Positions 60,313 through 64,000 of a DNA stretch of 64,000 nucleotides are shown here, piece after piece (the stretch's first letter is position 1; each line of letters opens with the position of its first letter). The stretch is from an uncultured Roseobacter sp. (lineage in GTDB: Bacteria; Pseudomonadota; Alphaproteobacteria; Rhodobacterales; Rhodobacteraceae). The stretch is from the NCBI RefSeq assembly GCF_947488185.1, contig NZ_CANKYM010000008.1:1-64000 (forward strand), read 5' to 3'. Both the position numbers and the translations under genes were made by a program. The notes under the pieces are model-generated. The model made no database searches. It was not told where the DNA came from and saw only the letters and a program-made list of their open reading frames with translations.

Positions 60313-60849
60313 ATGATGACCATGCAGTTGAAAACATCACGCCGCACAGGCCTGGAAAAGCTCCCATTCTTTTCCGACAGGACATTCAATTTTCTCGCGC
60401 AAAGGGCACACATCATAAATGCGCCTCAGGGCACATTTCTTCTCGACCCGAACGCGTATATCGACACGATATGCCTGCTGTTGTCTGGCACCCTTAAAGT
60501 AGAACAGCGTGATTTGGACGGGCGGCGACGCGCCAGATATAGTGTCTGTTCCGGGGGCGGGCAGGTTGCAAAAAAGGCATGCCTGATTGCGTTGAAAAAC
60601 TGTTCTGCAAGAGCTGTGGCCGAAACCGACGTGGAGGCAATGCTCGTTCGGCAACAGGATTTCGACATGCTGATGACCCTGTCACAGCAATTCCGCGCCT
60701 TCGTTTTCAACACATGCGCCAAGCAGATAGTCGACTTGCTCACCAAAACCGACACATCCGTGCCTGCTCAAAAACACAGTCTTCCCATCGTATCGGAGAT
60801 ACGATTGAACCAAAGGGTATCGCACCACTCAATAGGGTTAGCCCACTAG
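60313..60849 (+). CDS. Cyclic-nucleotide-binding-domain protein lacking the HTH
   Basis: A 178-residue protein whose first 120 residues follow the Crp/Fnr effector domain (LPFFSDRTFNFLAQRAHIINAPQGTFLL to VAETDVEAMLVRQQDFDML), but which ends about 45 residues after the dimer helix with no winged-helix DNA-binding domain. The remaining tail is polar. Cys-rich positions (CLL, VCSGGG, ACLIALKNCSA, NTCAKQ) are more than usual. It may be a truncated regulator or a stand-alone sensor that forms mixed dimers. Starts at 60313, 60316 or 60322 are equally possible. It faces the flavodoxin gene. Confidence 0.6.
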   Translation: MMTMQLKTSRRTGLEKLPFFSDRTFNFLAQRAHIINAPQGTFLLDPNAYIDTICLLLSGTLKVEQRDLDGRRRARYSVCSGGGQVAKKACLIALKNCSARAVAETDVEAMLVRQQDFDMLMTLSQQFRAFVFNTCAKQIVDLLTKTDTSVPAQKHSLPIVSEIRLNQRVSHHSIGLAH

Positions 60850-60933
60850 GGTCACCTTGCGCTTCGCTGATCTGCGCCGCCGAACGGAACGCGGATCTGT
60901 TGCAGGCTGCCTCCAAACGAGTTCCGGCTGACT

Positions 60934-60947
60934 TGATCCCAATCAAG
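60934..60947. promoter_or_regulatory. Perfect FNR box upstream of the proline-rich small protein
   Basis: TTGAT-CCCA-ATCAA, perfect consensus, 55 bases before the ATG at 61003, within a longer dyad (GACTTGAT-CCCA-ATCAAGTC). Confidence 0.78.
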
Positions 60948-61002
60948 TCAGCACAACGGAACCTCAGATATACAGAGCAAAATCGACACCGAAGGACGCA
61001 TC

Positions 61003-61185
61003 ATGGTTCCCCCAAACGCGCAAAAGCCACCGGAAAAGCCGCCCGCCGAAGCGCCAATGCCGACCGACCCGCAACCCAGCCCGGTATCTCCTGAAAACCC
61101 GCAGCCTGTCGATCCGGCACCCGCGCCGACGCCGACAGAAGAACCGGAAGACGACCCATTTGATGAGGGCAATTTCCCGGTTTAA
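61003..61185 (+). CDS. Small proline-rich protein under FNR-type control
   Basis: A 60-residue protein with a good ribosome-binding site (GAAGGA, six bases from ATG). It is almost entirely Pro, Glu, Ala and Asp (about 22 prolines), with an acidic C-terminus, no signal peptide or membrane segment, and therefore probably extended and disordered. No family is recognised. A perfect FNR box 55 bases upstream supports it as a real, oxygen-regulated gene rather than a chance ORF. The long opposite-strand Gly-rich ORF is its mirror image. Confidence 0.6.
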   Translation: MVPPNAQKPPEKPPAEAPMPTDPQPSPVSPENPQPVDPAPAPTPTEEPEDDPFDEGNFPV

Positions 61186-61552
61186 CGATGCGGCTTTGTC
61201 AACGTTCCAAAACCAAGGCGACGTAGATATTAACATAAGTCATGTTATAAGGTCGCATGGTGAAATGGATGCGGCACACAGGTTCACCCCTCTGAATTCG
61301 GTAACTTGGAAAAGATCTGACAGTATTCCGCCACTCCACCCCCTAGCGCCTCTTGGCATTTTCCGCATGCAATCCGCCGGATTGACAAAAATGCGGACAG
61401 TCTAAGAGGCTGCAAAGCTTCCATTCAGCGCGAAAATCAAGATACGGGCCTTTGCAATGCAGGCGAAAGATGGTCAGCGCGCTGCAGGCAGAGATTCATG
61501 GACGGAAAGCCATGCTGACAGCACAGGGTGACCGCGGATCACGGTTGCATCG
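61186..61552. other. Intergenic region with nested inverted repeats
   Basis: No credible gene in these 367 bases. A stem TAACAT-AAGTC-ATGTTA lies at 61231-61247. Nested repeats are at 61362-61397: outer arms TCCGCAT/ATGCGGA, inner AATCC-GCC-GGATT; these could fold into a cruciform or terminator-like structure. The region separates the oxygen island from the IclR-controlled catabolic genes. Confidence 0.4.
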
Positions 61553-62323
61553 CTACCTTTGACGATTACTCTGCATGACTTTCTCAACGGCGCGCGCCGC
61601 GCGCAGGACGGCGGCTTCAATCTCGGGTTTTTGCCGCAGGAAACGCGTTGTCGGGACCGGCACCGAAATTGCGTGCAGGTCTCCCGCGAAGTCTTCAAAG
61701 GCAAAGCCGACAGCAGAAATGCCGTCAGAATGCTCGTCATTGTCATAGGCAAGACCGGTTTCCGCGATCTCATCCAGCATCGCACCAAACTCTTTGAGAT
61801 CGAGATCAACACCGCCGCGGCGAGCCTCGGATTTCGCGCGCTCAAGGGCAATGTCCCGCGGAAGCCTGGCAAGACAGGCCCGACCGTTGGCCGTTGTCGT
61901 GATCGGGAAAACCTCACCCACCGACGACACGGTGCGCAGCCGATGCGTGCCCGGCACCTGATCGATGAAAATCATCTTATCCCCGCGCAGAACTGACAAA
62001 TCAGAAGTCTCACCCGTCGCCTGCGTCAGATCACTCAGCAGCGATCTGCATTGCTCGGCCGTGTTGTAGCGCGCCGCCTCCGCCAGCGCGCCAAGCTCCG
62101 GGCCCAGTCTGACGCCGCCGCCCGAGGCATTTGAAATCAGCAGACGCTCTGTCTGAAGCGCCCCGACGATTCGCTGGACCGTCGAGCGCGGCAAACCAAC
62201 CTCAGACGCAATCTGGCCCAGGCTCAGGCCTTCCGGGTGTTCCTTGAGGCTGCGCAGCACGGTCGCGGCGCGGGAAATCACCTGGATGCCACTCCTACCG
62301 CTGTCAAATTCTTCAGTTTTCAT
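61553..62323 (-). CDS. IclR family transcriptional regulator
   Basis: A 256-residue regulator. N-terminal winged helix: VISRAATVLRSLKEHPEGLSLGQIASEVGLPRSTVQRIVGALQ at about residues 15-57. The C-terminal effector domain (residues 80-250) has the IclR pattern, with GRACLARLPRD and the closing HAISVPVPTTRFLRQKPEIEAAVL. It is divergent from the cyclase-cupin-SDR genes and likely controls them with a small aromatic or sugar-derived acid as effector. A 22-bp inverted repeat in the divergent region (62395-62416) is the candidate binding site. Confidence 0.87.
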   Translation of the reverse strand: MKTEEFDSGRSGIQVISRAATVLRSLKEHPEGLSLGQIASEVGLPRSTVQRIVGALQTERLLISNASGGGVRLGPELGALAEAARYNTAEQCRSLLSDLTQATGETSDLSVLRGDKMIFIDQVPGTHRLRTVSSVGEVFPITTTANGRACLARLPRDIALERAKSEARRGGVDLDLKEFGAMLDEIAETGLAYDNDEHSDGISAVGFAFEDFAGDLHAISVPVPTTRFLRQKPEIEAAVLRAARAVEKVMQSNRQR

Positions 62324-62394
62324 AGAGTCTCCGGGGATGTGTCACAGCCTACCTCTCTCGTTTGTGGCGTCCAGTGTCAAGAAAATAACCCACG

Positions 62395-62416
62395 ATACGA
62401 TACAGAAATACCGTAT
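62395..62416. promoter_or_regulatory. Candidate IclR operator
   Basis: ATACGATA-N6-TACCGTAT: 22 bp with 7 of 8 arm positions paired, centred 83 bases from the IclR start. It partly overlaps the promoter side of the cyclase operon. A further repeat, TGCAT-N12-ATGCA (62444-62465), overlaps the predicted -10. Confidence 0.5.
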
Positions 62417-62428
62417 TGCAATTAATTG

Positions 62429-62457
62429 TTGACCGCTATGCGATGCATGTGTATCAA
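62429..62457 (+). promoter_or_regulatory. Predicted sigma-70-type promoter of the cyclase operon
   Basis: TTGACC, 17 bp, TATCAA, 85 bases before the cyclase ATG. The spacing is ideal; -35 matches 5 of 6 positions and -10 matches 4 of 6. The operator candidates flank or overlap it. Confidence 0.5.
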
Positions 62458-62541
62458 AATATGCACTGAGGCTGGGAGGCCCAACCGAACATTCGAAAAC
62501 CAACCAACACTGCCCTGGCAGTGAACAGAGGACGTGACTCC

Positions 62542-63378
62542 ATGGTGGAAATCCGCGGTATTGAGTTTCAGGCAAATGACAACAACGACATGGGGCTGAA
62601 CTTCGTGAACCTCAGCCACCGGTTCGGCTATCAATGCCCGAACTGGCCCTACTTCAAAGACGTCGCCATCGAGCGGAAACACTACATGGCAAAGTCGGGT
62701 GTGCTGAGCCAGACCATCACGACCACGATGCATGTGACCACCCATATCGACGCGCCGGCACATGTGGTGCAGGGCACGCCCTTTATCGACGAGGTGCCGC
62801 TGCCGCATTTCTTTGGCACCGGTATCGTGGTGTCGATCCCCAAGAAGAAGTGGGAATCGATCACCGGCAACGATCTGGAGCAGGCCTGCGGGCACGCGAT
62901 CCGGAAAGGCGATGTGCTGATCATCAATACCGGCTGGCACAAGCAATATGAAGACGGTGACTACTTTGCCTACTGCCCCGGTCTGGTGCAATCCGCCGCC
63001 GATTGGATGGTGGAAAAAGGTGTCAAGGTGGTCGGCCACGATACTCAGGCCAACGACCATCCGCTGGCCACCGCGATCGGCCCGCAGCGCAACGGCCCGA
63101 TCCTGCCCCATCTGGAGGCAGAGTATAAGGAATGGTCCGGCGGCAACGACTGGAAGGATGACTTCCCGGAATGGGAACCTGTCCACAACACGCTGTTCTC
63201 CAATGGTATCCTGGGCATTGAAAACGTCGGCGGTGATCTGGATGCGGTGACCGGCAAACGGGTGACCTTTGCCTTTTTCCCCTGGAACTGGGACCGCGGT
63301 GATGGCTGCATCATCCGCCTGGTTGCGATCACCGACACGGCGCAGGCCTACCGCATCGAAGCCGGAGAGGCCTTCTGA
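62542..63378 (+). CDS. Cyclase family protein (kynurenine-formamidase-like metal hydrolase)
   Basis: A 278-residue protein with AGAGGA upstream of ATG 62542. The metal site motif VTTHIDAPAHV (H-x-D-x3-H) is at about residues 67-77, preceded by the aspartate/serine region of the fold (LSHRFGYQCPNWPYF), and GHDTQANDHPLA supplies another ligand pair. The cyclase family includes arylformamidases and hydrolases of cyclic or acyclic catabolic intermediates; the substrate here is open. It overlaps the following cupin gene by one base (TGATG) and is controlled by the divergent IclR regulator. Confidence 0.85.
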   Translation: MVEIRGIEFQANDNNDMGLNFVNLSHRFGYQCPNWPYFKDVAIERKHYMAKSGVLSQTITTTMHVTTHIDAPAHVVQGTPFIDEVPLPHFFGTGIVVSIPKKKWESITGNDLEQACGHAIRKGDVLIINTGWHKQYEDGDYFAYCPGLVQSAADWMVEKGVKVVGHDTQANDHPLATAIGPQRNGPILPHLEAEYKEWSGGNDWKDDFPEWEPVHNTLFSNGILGIENVGGDLDAVTGKRVTFAFFPWNWDRGDGCIIRLVAITDTAQAYRIEAGEAF

Positions 63379-63731
63379 TGCATCTCAAGCGTTTCTCCGA
63401 GGCACAGCCCTATGAGGCCCTCAACCATTGGGGGGTCGCAGGCTTGCGGCTGCAGGGGTTCGAAGACGGCGGGCCGGAAAATCAATGGATCGGTTTTTCG
63501 CAATTCCTGCCCGGCGGTGGGGCGGGCCCGGACAGCACGCCTTTTGAAAAGGTCTACGTCGTTCTCGAAGGAGAGATGACTGTGGAGATCGATGGCACAG
63601 AGACGGTTCTGAGCGCGATGGACAGCTGCACCATCCCCCCGGGTGAACGGAGGCGCATCGAGAACAAATCCAACCATATCTGCAAAATGCTGGTCGTGAT
63701 CCCCTATCCCGACGGCAAAAGGCCGGAGTAG
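63378..63731 (+). CDS. Cupin-domain protein
   Basis: A 117-residue single-domain cupin: QFLPGGGAGPDSTPFEKVYVVLEGEMTVEIDG and the later SCTIPPGERRRIENKSNH form the two conserved motifs, though the first lacks the usual HxH (the positions hold Pro/Asp/Thr) and only a glutamate and one histidine remain. Metal binding is therefore uncertain. It is coupled to the cyclase gene and four bases before the SDR gene, so it belongs to the same catabolic pathway, perhaps as an isomerase or mutarotase-like step. Confidence 0.78.
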   Translation: MHLKRFSEAQPYEALNHWGVAGLRLQGFEDGGPENQWIGFSQFLPGGGAGPDSTPFEKVYVVLEGEMTVEIDGTETVLSAMDSCTIPPGERRRIENKSNHICKMLVVIPYPDGKRPE

Positions 63732-63735
63732 ACCC

Positions 63736-64000
63736 ATGGCGCTCGACAATCCCTTTTCGATGTTCGACGTGACGAAAAAGGTGGCGCTGATCACCGGGGC
63801 CTCCGGCGCTTTCGGCGCGGTCGCTGCGCAGTGCCTATCGGGCGCGGGCTGCAAACTGGTGCTGGCGGCGGGCAATGCGACTGCGATGGCCGAGGTTGCG
63901 GCGACATGCGCCGGCCCCGTTCACCAGATCAACGCCCGGCCCGACAGCGAGGCCGCTTGCGCCGACATGGTGACCAAAACGGTTCAAACCTTCGGTCAAC
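63736..64000 (+). CDS. Short-chain dehydrogenase/reductase, 3' partial
   Basis: The first 88 residues of an SDR, cut by the right edge. ATG 63736 follows the cupin stop by four bases. The cofactor-binding VALITGASGAFGAVAAQCLSGAG (TGxxxGxG with Ala for the second-last position) and the following strand/helix (CKLVLAAGNATAMAEV) are clear; the catalytic YxxxK would be outside the window. Third gene of the IclR-controlled operon, likely an oxidoreductase for the same substrate. Confidence 0.85.
   Translation, partial: MALDNPFSMFDVTKKVALITGASGAFGAVAAQCLSGAGCKLVLAAGNATAMAEVAATCAGPVHQINARPDSEAACADMVTKTVQTFGQ

Noticed and set aside
60964..61236. Glycine-rich minus-strand ORFs
   Set aside because: They are the complement of the proline codons of the small plus-strand gene, which has the better ribosome-binding site and an FNR box in the right orientation.
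1..64000. CRISPR arrays, rRNA or tRNA genes, insertion sequences
   Set aside because: No regularly spaced repeats, no cloverleaf or rRNA-like stretches and no transposase gene were noticed on either strand; a dedicated tRNA/IS scan could not be run.

Overview
The window reads as DNA of a GC-rich alphaproteobacterium, most likely Rhodobacterales (Roseobacter group). This is inferred from the gene families: a plasmid-type Rep-ParA-ParB module, FnrL-type sites, a PHA synthase/phasin pair, a ChrR-like cupin and a hybrid FixL-like kinase. Nothing in the window fixes the species.

Region by region. (1) 0-2.2 kb: the 3' part of a YeeE/YedE thiosulfate-type transporter and a convergent Fic AMPylase with an autoregulatory-looking direct repeat. 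(2) 2.2-6.0 kb: a replicon-maintenance module with a G-rich putative origin, a 36-bp dyad, a candidate antisense RNA, a winged-helix replication-type protein, an HTH-containing ParA and ParB. This suggests the window lies on, or was acquired from, a plasmid or chromid. (3) 6.1-11.0 kb: a tightly packed operon of a DUF4157 'eCIS core' protein, an ionotropic-glutamate-receptor-like channel, a methyltransferase, a binding-protein/permease fusion and a second permease, with no ABC ATPase. (4) 11.1-34.9 kb: a complete extracellular-type contractile injection system (eCIS) of the Pvc/Afp type: cap, sheath, two tubes, DUF5908, LysM tube-associated protein, VgrG-like spike, PAAR tip, gp25, baseplate J-type proteins, fibre, tape measure and AAA ATPase. 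It also has non-canonical parts: a CSPG/CshA-like insertion in the sheath, a TbpB-like lipoprotein, and a large signal-peptide/GH18-like/three-TM protein. Regions 3 and 4 together are the best candidate for an undescribed system: an injection machine genetically coupled to amino-acid-ligand sensing parts.

(5) 34.9-38.6 kb: a minus-strand stress operon (GST, ChrR-like cupin, SDR, FAD amine oxidase, TetR) with a TetR-type operator in front. (6) 38.7-61.2 kb: a low-oxygen survival island: alcohol dehydrogenase, P-type ATPase, carbamate kinase, universal stress proteins, Hsp20, membrane proteins, M50/CBS protease, PHA synthase and phasin, ABC exporter, flavodoxin. It carries four perfect and several imperfect FNR boxes (TTGAT-N4-ATCAA). 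In its centre are an FNR/FixK-type regulator, a divergent OmpR-type response regulator and a hybrid kinase whose PAS domain keeps the FixL heme histidine and distal arginine. Together they look like an hFixL-FxkR-FixK oxygen cascade. (7) 61.5-64 kb: an IclR regulator divergent from a catabolic operon (cyclase, cupin, SDR) that runs off the right edge.

Starts were chosen from ribosome-binding sites, overlaps and family N-termini. All functional names are from reading the protein sequences, without database searches.
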